DNA from: Lantana camara | Lineage: Eukaryota; Streptophyta; Magnoliopsida; Lamiales; Verbenaceae | Length of the DNA: 64,000 nt | Direction of reading: 5' to 3' | Assembly (NCBI GenBank): GCA_037501455.1 | Contig: CM074862.1 | Coordinates: 84,398,501-84,462,500, forward strand | Shown here: one piece after another, positions 48,821 through 59,464 of the stretch | Numbering within the stretch: position 1 is the first letter of the stretch | Layout: the number at the start of each line of letters is the position of its first letter | Notes under the pieces: generated by a model | What the model saw: the letters and a program-made list of their open reading frames with translations, nothing else | What the model was told of the DNA's origin: nothing | Databases searched by the model: none | Made by a program: the position numbers and the translations under genes

Positions 48821-51487
48821 AAATGTCAACTAGCTAGGCGGGACTAACCCCAAACCACATAATCAATTCATAATAATTTAAGCGGAAGCAGAAGTAATAC
48901 TAATGAACATACGACATGCACCACAATGTATACAATATTCTTTACATGCGCTTCAATACCATATTATGAAAACCACACTAGTCTAAGTACTTCCTTAATT
49001 CCCGACACATACTAATAATGAAATGAAACTGTGCAAGACCTGAATGAAAGACTGGACATGACTCTAGTCCCGCCTAGTGTGGACCTGCAAGAACCTGAAA
49101 GGTGCAAGCGTCAGTCTATGGAAGATTGAGTGAGGGGTTTATATAAATATTAGCGCAAATAACATGCAAGTTATATCCTCGGGTGAAGTTTTAGAAAAGA
49201 AAGGATATATGTTCAATAATAAAGTAATCATCGCCCGAAAATACAACTATCAGGTTTAACACTTTATTCAATTTCATGCATTCAATCAGTGGCCCGGCGA
49301 GTGAGGGCAATTCTCCAACCTTTACACCAATCGTGAACAATACATGCTTGCTTTATTAGTTAACCTGCGATCATGCAATTCAATTACAGTGTAGCAGTGC
49401 GGTAGTGTATTCAATCAATACAATCAGTGAGTGCAATCAATACAGTGACCCGAGGATAGCCCGTGGTGCCGGACTCATCCCCAGTCTCCTTCTCCCTCCA
49501 ATGATGGGAAGGTTGCGAGCCTTCACCATCCACGACATGGTGTACGTTAGGAACATGACTCCCACGCATGGGACTCCTTCCTCCACCAAACCTCCTGGTG
49601 GATTCAGGTGTGATCCCACATGATGAGGGGAGTGCAAAGTTACCCGTCAGCCCTATGCTTTCCTGGTTGGCTCATACACTAACCCCCGGGCCCGAAGTGA
49701 ACAATCATGCTTACTCGCCAAAACATGCACGATACATGGCTTGCTTGTAATAAACATGACTTGCTTTCAATAAACATGGATTGCTTGTAATCATGAGTAA
49801 TTTCATGGAAAATTATAGATATAAATACCTTTTGGCTAGAATCTCACGTAAGGGTTGTATAGGTTCTAGGTAACTAGAAATTAAACCTCACCTGATAAGC
49901 GACAGACGACTCAAGGATGCATGAAGGTGCTCATTGAACAGTAATCCCTGCCCTGGAGAAAAACGGGACAAGAAGGAGGACATGGTGCATTCGTGAGACA
50001 TGACTCAATAATGATACCAATTATAATGCAGGGCGTAATCATGCAACGAGATACCGTGGTTTGACAGTGAAAGCACATAATCATTTACTTTGAGGAATAT
50101 TCGAGTACATATGAGTTCATATTGATAACAAAGATTCATGTGTGCACATACTTGGAACAAAAGTAACATATTGAACCAAACTCGGGAAATAATTCATGAA
50201 ATCATGCAAAAGTTCATAACATGTAAGTTAACACAATATATGACATGTTAATGAAGTGTACATACCGGAAACAAGTCAAGAAAACCATGCAATTAAAGTT
50301 TAAGTTTCAAATTTTCAGGCAAAACATGTAGGGGTCGCGATCGCGACCTATATTTTTCATGAATTTTCATTCAATTTTTCATAAGTCGAAACTAGGCCAA
50401 TTTTTGGTAGCGGCCGCGACCTGATTTATGTGTATTTCAGGTCGCGGGCGCCACCGTCTGTTTCCCCAAAACTGAGGGTGGGTCGCAAGCGAGACCGTTT
50501 TTACTCTATTTTCGGTCGCGACCGCAACCTTCAATATCAACAGAAAAACAGAGCAGAAGAAACAGGAGAAGCTACGAACCAAAACCAAATCACCCAAAAC
50601 ACCAATTTTCATGCACCAAAATGTTATATTTCTGGAAATCATCATGCATATATGTTCAAGATACAATAAAATTCCATCTAAACATATAAATCATGCGTTG
50701 ATCATCAAATTCATAAACTTCAACCCAAACATGAACTCATTATATATCTCCATAATTTCCAAGAATTCATGCTCAAGTTCAAGTCAAGAAAAAATCATGC
50801 TTCTAACAATTAAAACACATAATATCTAGTTCAATTCACAACCCTAGCTTCATATATTCAATTCAAGAATTCAAATATATACATTCATGGCTACCTTGAA
50901 GAAAATAGATGGGATGAGAGTAGATGATGATGATGATGATGAAGCTTCAAAACTATCAAGTTCTCCAAGTTTTTGGATTGAAATGATGAAATCTCTCCTT
51001 TCCTCTTTGATGAATTTGGTTCGGTGATGAAGGAAGCAAAATTTGATATTTTGTAAAATGAAATGATCATGGAAGATGGAAGAAATATGATAACGTGATT
51101 CATTGCCTTGAAATTGATAAAATGTGTTATTTGCAATTGAATCCTCCAAATATATAAGTTCATGTAATTAATGATGAAAGGATTAAAGAATGATCAATTT
51201 GGTCCAAGAAGTTTTCATGCAATTTGGTCCTCACTCTCACAAGAATAATCATTAAGGACAATTAAGCAAATAATTCATGTTCGACAGTTATTTCACGTAG
51301 CAATTAGATCTAATTTGTGTAATAATTCTCAAGTTGACAAGTATTTCATATAAACACGTAGAAATATAATTCATAAAATTATCATGAAAGTGTGAATTTA
51401 ATAAATGAAAGAATTAAATTAAATCCTAACTCTCGAAAAGTCACACGTGTCGTGCGTACCTGAATACCCGAAAATTGGGGCGTTACA
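48821..51487 (-). repeat. Element B 5' LTR, inner end missing
   Basis: Matches the other LTR from 24817 onward, so about 116-120 bp at the PBS side have been lost. The outer end GGGGCGTTACA is intact. The palindrome cluster is at about 50334-50527. Confidence 0.88.
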
Positions 51488-52876
51488 CTTGGCACATGCG
51501 TAACAATGCCCGGGTGCCGGTCGGAGAAGAATGTGTACTGTCTAAAGTCACACAATACAGGCTGACTCTCAAGTGCATGCCTTAATTTCTGTCAAAATCA
51601 TTCCTAATTCTGATCATTCTCTGAGTCAACAGTAGCGTATGCTATGGTAAACAACTGATTGTTCCCATCCTTGGCTGATGCACAAAGCAAGTCGCCTTTG
51701 AATTTGCTCTTAATATGATTGTCATCAAGGAAAACTATTTTCCTAGACCCTTTAAGAAATCCTAACAAACAGGTATGCATAGCCATAAACAATCGTTGAA
51801 ACCTATTATCCGGTTGTTTTGTCTCCAAATCGCAGAAGCTACCAGGATTCGAGCGTTTCATAGCCTCCATATACCAATGGAATCGATTATAAGACCCAAC
51901 ATCAGAATCGTGGATTTCATGCAATGCTATCTCCTTCCCCGTCCACGCAGTATGATAACAAATTTCCACCTTATCTCGTTTCGGATATAAGAAGCTATAT
52001 CTTTCGTTTTGTATTTATGATTTGCCAAGATATGAGCCTTCATTACTTTCGGTTTGTATTTATGATTTGCCATGATATGAGCCTTCATTACTCCGACAAC
52101 TCAATTTGAATCGGTGGTGGGGTGTGACCTTCTATTCGTAATAGTTTCCAAACCACAAACATGTTCAGGAGTTAACTTTTTTATGGAAAAATCACCATCT
52201 CTCCTACAGTAAAAAGCATATAACCTCCATTTGCAGATCTCATCCTGGCACACAGTTATAATCTTATCACTATAATTCTTCAAATATTTAAACTTTCAAT
52301 TCACGGCAATACGGAAAATTTTCAAATGAACCCTGCAGTCATTAGCATCTTTAAAGACCTGGCCAACGCCACGGATGCAACAACGCCATGATTCATTGTT
52401 GTTGGTAGAGTGAACGACTAGGGTTTGACTGGTCGACGTCATTCTCTGGTCATCCCTTTTCAAATACAACACAAATCGAACGAATATAAATTACAACTAT
52501 ATAACGAACACACTAAAAAAGTAGAGCAATTAAATAAGATTACCTTCTCTGAGATGAGCTTGAAGGGGGGGCGAATTGCTCTCAATTTCGCAATGTACTA
52601 TTTTGCTAGTCAATACACTGACACCATGCTCTCAATATCTTTGTCTTTCAACAAGCTAATCGATGATTCTGCTTCCATATGGGCAGCCTGGTATTGCACC
52701 ACATATGAGTCAGAGTCAAAGTTGACCCAATGGTTCTCAATCTCGGCTTGAACTTTTTCAAGAGTATCGGTCTCCATCAATGGAAATACAAGATGATAGC
52801 CTTCAAAAAAAATGCTACACCATATCGAACCAGGACCCACGGCGACGGAATCCAAATTCAGAGGGTGGGTTTTCAA
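51488..52876 (-). pseudogene. MULE transposase, N-terminal and catalytic part
   Basis: Reads downward from 52876 (MKTHPLNLDSVAVGPGSIW). After an intron-like gap the MuDR-type zinc/DNA-binding region appears (KIITVCQDEICKWRLYAFYC then KLTPEHVCGLETI, about 52270-52150). The DDE domain follows with FHWYMEAMKRSNPGSFCDLE, NRFQRLFMAMHTCLLGFLKG and the first catalytic Asp in IVFLDDNHIKSKFKG (Asp codon about 51724-51726). KDGNNQLFTIAYATVDSEND comes next, then LRHALESQPV and FFSDRHPGIVTHVP with the second Asp, at the junction with element B. Three stops at 51592-51606 fall where this family has Trp codons. The rest continues at 24700. Confidence 0.82.
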
Positions 52877-53084
52877 GATTTCCTATCAATTACGATATAT
52901 CCTCTTTAGATATCAAATCAAACTAGCAAGATGAACAATTGCGATGCTGTGAGACCGGGCAAAAGCAACGTGAGCCGGCGATGGCGGCGGCGGAGCAGGT
53001 CGTGGAACGCGGGTAGAGGCAGAGTACCTTGAATTGAGAATGAGATGAATTGATTTCTAGTATGTGTTCTTGTAAGAAATCTTG

Positions 53085-53223
53085 AGGGCAAAACAGTCTT
53101 TTTAGGTGATTGGGGGGTTTAGGAAAAAAATGTCATATATTGGTGATGTAAAACATAGATTTTTCAAAAAAAGGGGGTTAGCATAACTTTTCAACATATT
53201 TGGTCCTCTTTAATAATTGCCCC
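53085..53223. repeat. Right terminal inverted repeat of the MULE
   Basis: Inverted counterpart of 4662-4802. On + it reads ggcaaaacagtctttttagg, ggggggtttaggaaaaaaat, tattggtgatgtaaaacata and ends taataattgcccc. Just upstream, 52877-53084, is the presumed 5' untranslated and promoter side of the transposase gene. Confidence 0.75.
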
Positions 53224-53230
53224 TTTTAAC

Positions 53231-54146
53231 GGAAAATTAATAAAACATCCCTAATCTACCATGAAAGCTTTCCTAAACCCCCCAATTGGATTTTTACACG
53301 TTTTAAGGATCAATTATCTATCAAAGTTTTTCTAAACCCCCCAATTCGAGCAAAAATACCATAATATCCTTAATAAAATATAAAAAATTACACCCGTACC
53401 CCTTCTTCCCCCCCAATTTTTTTTTCTTTTTCTTCCCTTTTTCTATTGAAAATCGCAGCTTTTTCAACGGTGGAGGCGGCACCGTCTTCGGCCACTTTTC
53501 GGAGACGGGAGCTACATGTTTTGACTCATTTCGACGACGCGACTTCATTGGTGGCAACCCCGTCTCATGAAAATGACCAGAGAAGGCGCCGGAAGGTCGA
53601 AGCAAACCTGCAAATTTTCAATAGAAAATGGGAAATGGGTCTCTCCTTTCCGGCAACATTTTCCGACAGAATTTGTATGGATCTTGAAGATCTCGACACG
53701 GAGAATCCATTTCAAGTCATGGAATCGATTTTCGTTGAGTGGTTTGAGGTTATGAACATTTTTTTTTTCGGGAATTTTTAGATCTAAAATTCTTAGATCT
53801 GAAATTAGGGACAAATGGTTTCGAATTTTGAAAAACTAATCGAAGATAGGGAACGAGGAGTAGGTCCGGGTTAAATTTTTCGAGAATTTTTGGACCACCT
53901 CCGGCGGTGGCGGAAGTGGTGCTCCGGCAAGCTTGAAGTAGGAAGAAGATGATGAGGAAGAAGGGGTGTGAATGAACCAAAAATAGTATGGAAAAAATAA
54001 AAAAATGAGGACAAAATAGACTTTCTAGGTGATTAGGGGATTTAGGAAAAATATATTGTATATTTGGTATTTTAAATGTATAAAATTTGAATTGGGGGGT
54101 TTATAATAAATAATAGAAACTATTGATCCTTATAAAAAATTGCCCC
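53231..54146. mobile_element. Small non-autonomous relative of the MULE
   Basis: The left end (ggaaaattaataaaacatcc then ctttcctaaacccccc) copies the left end of the large MULE. The right end (ggggggtttataataaataa through to attgcccc) copies its right end in inverse. The ends are about 110-150 bp. Between them lies a GC-richer stretch (53440-53960) with an open frame on + at 53446-53781 of no recognised domain. It could be captured host sequence. It abuts the MULE with only 7 bp between, and I could not confirm target duplications. Confidence 0.65.
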
Positions 54147-54197
54147 TTATTTTAATGACATTGTGGTCTCTTTTAGACCTGGTTGCATTGATTTTCC

Positions 54198-54815
54198 ATT
54201 AATTTATAAAGATAGGTATTTTGAAGATTTTGATCAAGAGGTTTTTGATTATGATATTTTTTTTATCGAAGTTATCTAACGTAAGGGAAATAGTACTTCA
54301 TTAACTTATAAAGATAGGTATTCTGAAGATTTTGATCTAGAGGTTTTTAATTAGGTTATTTTTTTTTTATCTAAGTGGTCTAACGTAAGGGAAGTAGTAC
54401 TTCCTTGGTTAGTTGTTACTTCCTTGGTTAGTTGTTTATTACTTTCTAGACTTTAAGGTTTTTTTTTTTTTCCACACTTCATTAATTTATAAAGATAGGT
54501 ATTCTGAAGATTTTGATCAAGAGGTTTTTTATTAGGATATGTTTTTTTATCTAAGTGATCTAACGTAAGGGAAGTAGTACTTCACTACTTCCCTTGGTTA
54601 GTTGTTTATTACTTTCTAGACTTTAATTTTTAATTTTTAATTATTTATTTTACACAGTTCATTAACTTATAAAGATAGGTATTTTGAATATTTTGATCAA
54701 GAGGTTTTTGATTAGAATATTTTATTTTATTTTTTTTTATCTAAGTGATCTAACATAAGGGGAGTAGTGCTTCCTTGGTTAGTTGTTTATTACTTTCTCG
54801 ACTTTAAGGTTTTTT
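54198..54815. repeat. Long-unit tandem repeat, about four copies
   Basis: The word cattaatttataaagatagg (or cattaacttataaagatagg) begins units near 54198, 54299, 54480 and 54659. Each is followed by tttgatcaagaggttttt, atctaagtgatctaacgtaa and ggttagttgtttattacttt. Spacings are about 101, 181 and 179 bp, the first unit being shorter. T-runs vary between units. No coding potential. Confidence 0.85.
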
Positions 54816-54921
54816 TTTTTTTCTTTTCTTTTTTTTTTATATATACACCTAAGCGGGATTCGAACCCAGAATCTTACCTTGAAGAATGAACCCATTAACC
54901 ACTTGGACAACCACTGTTGGT
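54816..54921 (-). mobile_element. tRNA-derived SINE-like fragment
   Basis: The minus strand reads GTTGTCCAAGTGGTTAATGG, an A-box-like tRNA left arm, and 30 bases later GGGTTCGAATCCCGC, an intact B box and T loop. It ends in gtgtatatata and an A-rich tail (the T-run at 54811-54837 on +). The head resembles a serine/leucine-type tRNA but the acceptor stem does not pair, so a SINE or tRNA relic fits better than a working tRNA. Confidence 0.55.
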
Positions 54922-55247
54922 TTTCTAGACTTTAAATTGGAATTATTATTTTCTTTGTTTTTATTTTTCTGGTTAGGTAGAATTTTCTATAAAAGTATTC
55001 TTTATTTTTTATTTAATATAAAACACAGATCAAGTTAGTTATATGTGTGCATAGTGGTGGGAAGTTGGGATTTTATTTAGAGGGGTAAAAAAAAAAAACT
55101 ATTTGAAATTTTAGATGCAAAAATATAAGAAGTTTCAAATTTTAAACAAAATTTCAATTTTAAGATATTTTAACATAAATGTACTAACTTAGAATAATGT
55201 TATTAATTTATTAATTGTCTCTCAAAATAAATTCATAGATATATAAA

Positions 55248-55303
<56 letters not shown>

Positions 55304-55800
55304 TTTCAAAACTTTACTAAACGCTATTAAAAAAAAGTAAAAAGCATGAAAATTATTAAAAAAGTTGCAAACACCCTTGAATTTTTAATATATTAGTGAG
55401 GTGCTTGATAGAATGGATCAGATGATTTTTCACAATTTAATTTCACTTATTATCATGTTTGATAGCTGCAATTAGGTTGGACGAGCCCGACAAGTTTACT
55501 CATCTGCCCGCATGCAGCCTGACACTCTTCACTGATTATTACCGATTAAGTCTATTCTATGTCGGTCCAGTACGGATCTTACCCTACGTATTCCCGTGAG
55601 CCCCGATTAACTTAGGTTACTCATCGTCTTATATTCACAATTATCATGTTTTTGATAGGTGCTATTTTATTTTTTTTAACTTTTCCCCCTTGGACAAAAT
55701 TTTTGTAGCATTCAATTTTGGAAAAAACCACCTCTAGTGACTATGATTCGGTATTCGCTGTTACCTAATAATGTACTAGGACTAATTAAGAAACAGATGA
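54922..55800. other. Intergenic upstream of the terpene synthase locus
   Basis: AT-rich, with a TA microsatellite of about 46 bases at 55253-55299. The short block at 55470-55620 is less AT-rich (ggttggacgagcccgacaag onwards) and has no open frame. No gene recognised. Confidence 0.5.
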
Positions 55801-55807
55801 TCCTTAG

Positions 55808-55815
55808 TATAAATA
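55808..55815 (+). promoter_or_regulatory. TATA box upstream of the first exon-1 copy
   Basis: TATAAATA lies 70 bp before the ATG at 55878, a good position for a core promoter with a short leader. No comparable TATA box stands before the second exon-1 copy at 57594. Confidence 0.6.
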
Positions 55816-55877
55816 GCACACCCCCAACTCGGACAAAAATAGCAAAAAATATAAAGAAAAGGAAACTTAATTAATTA

Positions 55878-56124
55878 ATGGCTACATTCAATATTATAAT
55901 GCCTCTGGCGATTGCTACTAGTTATAAGCCAAAAGATTCTGTTTGCAGCATTGTTAGGAAAAAAAAATTCAAAAGTCGCATGCAGTAGTGTGCCATCTAG
56001 TGCTAAAACTTCCGATGAAGTAATCAAGTCAGGTGATGAGGTCTCCGTTGGACGGAGATCTGAAAATGACGAGCATCCAATTCGGGATTTTAGTTACGCT
56101 CAATCTCCCGGCATTCAAAATATG
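55878..56124 (+). pseudogene. Terpene synthase exon 1, degraded first copy
   Basis: Begins MATFNIIMPLAIATSYKP in a transit-peptide-like style, shifts frame in a run of nine A (55959-55967), then reads NSKVACSSVPSSAKTSDEV and GRRSENDEHPIRDFSYAQSP. The RR(x8)W motif of monoterpene synthases is present except that Trp is Arg. The exon ends at a gtatat donor (56125) at the same place as the second copy. Compared with that copy it keeps the ATG and TATA box but has lost the frame and the Trp. Confidence 0.75.
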
Positions 56125-56257
56125 GTATATGTGTGTGTATATATATATGTGTGTGTGTTTGTTATAAGGTTTAACTCATTAACCAGATGCGAAAGGATTT
56201 GTTTGATAATAGTTTGGCATATGTCATATGGAGTTTTTTGTTCGGTCACCCCTGTAA

Positions 56258-56459
56258 TATATCTAATTACCATTTTGAACCCTATGATTTAAAATGTTTT
56301 AAAACAAACCTTGTGATTGTATTAAATTAACACTCAAAATCATACGGCCGTGACAACAACCACGGCTGTAGGGTTTCGAGTGATAATTTAATACATTAAT
56401 CACAGGATTTGCTTTAAAACATTTCAAATTATAGGGTTTGGAGTGCTAATTAGATATAT
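56258..56459. mobile_element. Fold-back MITE-like element, copy 1
   Basis: The left arm (atatatctaattaccatttt, gaaccctatgatttaaaatg, aaccttgtgattgtattaaa) is an inverted match of the right arm ending tagggtttggagtgctaatt. The central loop holds acggccgt. A relative lies at about 57290-57515. Confidence 0.7.
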
Positions 56460-57279
56460 CCTATGTTTTAAAACCCGGACCGGACATCGAACCGGAGACC
56501 TTATTGGTTACTGGTTTTATTGGTTCGACCGGTTAGACCACCGGTCGAACCGCTATGACGTCATAATTATTTAATAATTATATTTAATTATATAATATTA
56601 AAAATATTAAATATAAATTATAAAATAAGTTAAATATTATAAAAAAAATAACTATAATTTTAAATCATTTATCAGTACTATTAATTTTCAAATAACATTC
56701 TATGATAATGGATTTTCAAATTATAGGTCTACAAACAATTTAGATAAAAATAATTTAACAAATATGACACTATTTATAGTGGAAAAAAAAATCACATATA
56801 CATTTATATTTTTATAAATATATATTATAAAATATAAAATATAAAATATTTCGCATAATTTTACTCATATTTAAAATTTAGTTCATAGTACGTATATAGT
56901 ACTTCTTGTTGTAATTAATATTTTCTCAAAACTCAACTTTTAAATATAATTTATAAATTTTGTATGTATTTCAGTACGTATTAATAATTTTATTAACAAA
57001 AAGGTTGTGAGGGGATTTGATAGAGCAGCTGGTTTAAGGAAATGTGTTGGTCCTGTGTTCTAACCCCAACAACAACAAATATTTTGAATTTGAATTTTGG
57101 AAAAAAAAAGGGGGAAATCCGGCCTGCGAAGCGGTCCGATCCGGGTTCTTAACCGGTTTTCAGCCTATTTTGAGCAGGCTAGACTGGTCCACGGAAGGGG
57201 TGGTTCAAAGGTGTCACCCAGACCGGATGGGCGGCCAATCACCGGTTGAACCGGTCCATTCCAGATTTTAAAACATAGG
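56460..57279. mobile_element. hAT-like non-autonomous element with GGTTCGACCGG-type ends
   Basis: The left end CCTATGTTTTAAAACCCGG and the right end, read inward as CCTATGTTTTAAAATCTGG, are inverted repeats. Subterminal regions are full of accggttcgaccggtt-like words at both sides. The interior is AT-rich and without transposase. The flanks share ATATAT, a possible partial target duplication. It sits at the right edge of fold-back copy 1. Confidence 0.6.
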
Positions 57280-57286
57280 ATATATC

Positions 57287-57515
57287 ATAGGATTTTTTGA
57301 TGCAAATAAATTGAAAATTTTCAAAGCGTTCAAAGCGAACCTTGTGATTGTAATAAATTAGCACTCAATTAGAATTTCAAACCTTACCACCATGGTTGTA
57401 GGGTTTTGAGTGCTAACTTTAATACAATCACAGGGTTTTCAATGCTAATTTATATAATCACAAGGTTCTCTTTGAGAATTTTCAACTCATAGGGTTCGGA
57501 GTGCTAATTAGGCAT
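57287..57515. mobile_element. Fold-back MITE-like element, copy 2
   Basis: Shares with 56258-56459 the words aaccttgtgattgtaataaa, ggttgtagggttttgagtgc, caatcacagggtttt and atagggttcggagtgctaat. The arms pair imperfectly. It lies directly upstream of the second exon-1 copy. Confidence 0.6.
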
Positions 57516-57916
57516 AACACAGGGGCTATCCAAGCAAAAAACTCTGCAATAAACTCTCATATCAAGTTATACTATCCCGCCATCAATATTGTAATGCCTA
57601 TGGCGATTGTAATTAGCCAAACAATAATCTTTGTAGGCTGTAGCTTTATAGTTGGGAAAACAACTTCTATAATCTTATACAGTACTTTGTCATCTTATGC
57701 GGAATGCAATAATCAGCCTTGTAACATCCCGGATGGACGACGATCTGGAAACCACGAGCCTCCTCTTTGGGATTTTGATTATATTCAATCTTTAAGCACT
57801 CAATTTACGGTAGGTATTCTCCCTACAATTGTATTTAATATGGCAACTCTCTTTACGTGCATCTGACTACCATTATTTTAGACCTGATTAAAATTCAGGA
57901 CTTCTTATTTCATTTA

Positions 57917-58594
57917 TCTATACTATTATATTAAGCGTCAGGGGTAGAGAGAAACCGCTTTGGTGTCTTGGACTCTTCGACTCTTTTTTTTTCTACCCCT
58001 AAACTCTTTTCTTTTTTTTTGTTCTGCGTGTGGACTCTTTTCTTTTCTTATTATTATTATTTATTTATTTTACCATTCCAATAACGTAATATTCTCAATT
58101 TCTCTTTTCTCTCTCATTATATTATTTTTTTTAATAATTCCTTTATATCTATACTATATATCTATACTATTCTATACTAACCGCTTGGTCTTTTGGACTC
58201 TTTTCTTTTCCTTTTATTTTATTTATCTTTTTCATCCGTTGTATTTTCTTACATTCATTTCTTTTTTTATTATTTATTTATTTATTTATTTACCATTCTA
58301 ATATATTCATAACTTCTCTTTTCTCTTTCCTCATTTTAATTTTTTTTTTCTTTATGTATAAATTTTATCTTTTTTTTTTCATTTATCTGTTTAGAATTTT
58401 TATTCACGTATTTTATCAGTTATCAACTTAAAATTTTAATCTTAATCTTAAGATATTTTAATCTTAATTTTAATCTTTTTCACATATTTTATGATATTGG
58501 TCATCTCTTTAAATTTAAAATCTTAATTTTATTTTTCTATATTTAGAATCTTAATTTTTTATTTGCACACACGTAAAGTGTGCATAGTTGCTAG
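57917..58594 (+). mobile_element. Non-autonomous Helitron in terpene synthase intron 1
   Basis: Starts TCTATACTATTATATTAAGC after a host A (57916) and ends CTAG before a host T (58595), so it sits between A and T as Helitrons do. About 7 bases before the CTAG is a hairpin TGCACAC-acgtaaa-GTGTGCA (58564-58584), the usual 3' signal. A second 5'-like start (TCTATACTATTCTATACTAA then ccgcttggtc) lies at about 58148-58190, so it may be two elements sharing one 3' end. There is no Rep/helicase. It accounts for much of the oversized intron. Confidence 0.82.
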
Positions 58595-59464
58595 TTATAA
58601 ATTAATCACTAAAGAACGTGTCTAATTTGAAATTTTTGACAGAAAATGCAAAAAAATTAGATGTTTATGTTCCGGTTATTCAAAAATAATAATTATTATT
58701 TTTAAAAATCGTAAAAGATAGTTTTACCCCTATTCTAAAAACAATATTCAAATGAAAAAAAACTGATCTTTTTTCTAATCTCTCCACGTACTCTCTCTCT
58801 CTCTCTCTCTTTCTCTAGATTCTGTTTTCCACCAACTCTATCTCCCTCTCGATCAAAAGCGTCTATTTTGGGTAGGGAGCGACTTAAAGCAACCGCAATG
58901 GCGGTGGCAATGTTGATTTGGTGGTGGTGGTGGTGAGATAATTGGATTTTGGAAGTGATGGGGGTTATCTTGATGGCGGGGGATCTGGTTGGAGGGACTA
59001 GTGGTGGTGATAGTGACATCGATTGATGTGGCGACGGACTTGGTGGTAGATTATAATGCACGAATACGGATACCCATGGACACGACATGACACAGATTTT
59101 TTCTTGAATTTTTCACATGAGAAGTGTCGATACAAAATAATAAAATGATATTTTTAGAAATATTCATGTATCATAGGTGGTGGTAGAGATGGGTGGAAGC
59201 AACTGAAATCTATAAATGCTAACAAATGAGTCCCTTAATATTTAATATACAATAAAATAGTTCTTAGGATTATTCTCGTCAATGCAAAAATATTGACATA
59301 CCTCAGATAGGTATTTTGAGAAAACTATAAAAAAGATTAACGAACCCTAACGGAATACAAGAATCTAATGAAACAAAAATCCTAACTTGTAATTAGGACT
59401 AAAATGAGGATAGTTAGATGTAATTCTCCTTAAATATTATGTGTGCATTGATCTCGTATTATAG
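58595..59464. other. Rest of terpene synthase intron 1
   Basis: Contains a CT microsatellite (58792-58811) and a GGT-rich stretch (58918-59050). The open frame on - at 58735-59088 is serine/proline-rich with no recognised domain and is probably chance. The acceptor ttatag at 59464 is supported by the downstream coding frame. Confidence 0.5.

Larger units (their letters stand above)
24701..51487 (-). mobile_element. Element B: gypsy chromovirus-type shell with nested elements inside
   Basis: LTRs at 24701-27483 and 48821-51487 in the same orientation are bounded outside by an exact CTTGG duplication (24696-24700 and 51488-51492). The outer ends are TGTAGCACCC and GGGGCGTTACA. A short remnant of its own interior lies at 27484-27560, where agaggatctagtccccagat matches the sequence just outside the polypurine tract of element A. 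No gag-pol of B survives. The interior now holds Athila-like pieces and element C. It interrupts the MULE transposase. Confidence 0.85.
4662..53223. mobile_element. Old MULE (C48 protease + transposase) split by nested retrotransposons
   Basis: This is a composite. The outer sequence is one Mutator-like element with a C48/DUF1985 gene on + (4862-6402, 16240-16793, 20866-21491) and a transposase gene on - (52876-51488 continuing at 24700-23690). The termini at 4662-4802 and 53085-53223 are inverted copies of one another. Removing element A, the solo LTR and element B leaves about 7.9 kb. MULEs that carry a Ulp1-like protease (Kaonashi-type) are known in plants. Convergent gene order matches classical MuDR. 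A shared target duplication at the extreme ends could not be confirmed, so both ends are accurate only to a few bases. Confidence 0.75.

Noticed and set aside
54847..54921. Functional tRNA gene on the minus strand
   Set aside because: A and B boxes are present but the acceptor and anticodon stems do not pair convincingly. A SINE or relic fits better.
57001..57080. tRNA-like word (gagcagctggtttaagg with gtgttctaacccc)
   Set aside because: The B box is poor and no cloverleaf can be drawn. It lies inside the hAT-like element.
58735..59088. Minus-strand frame in intron 1
   Set aside because: Low-complexity Ser/Pro/His composition over CT and GGT repeats, with no homology recognised.
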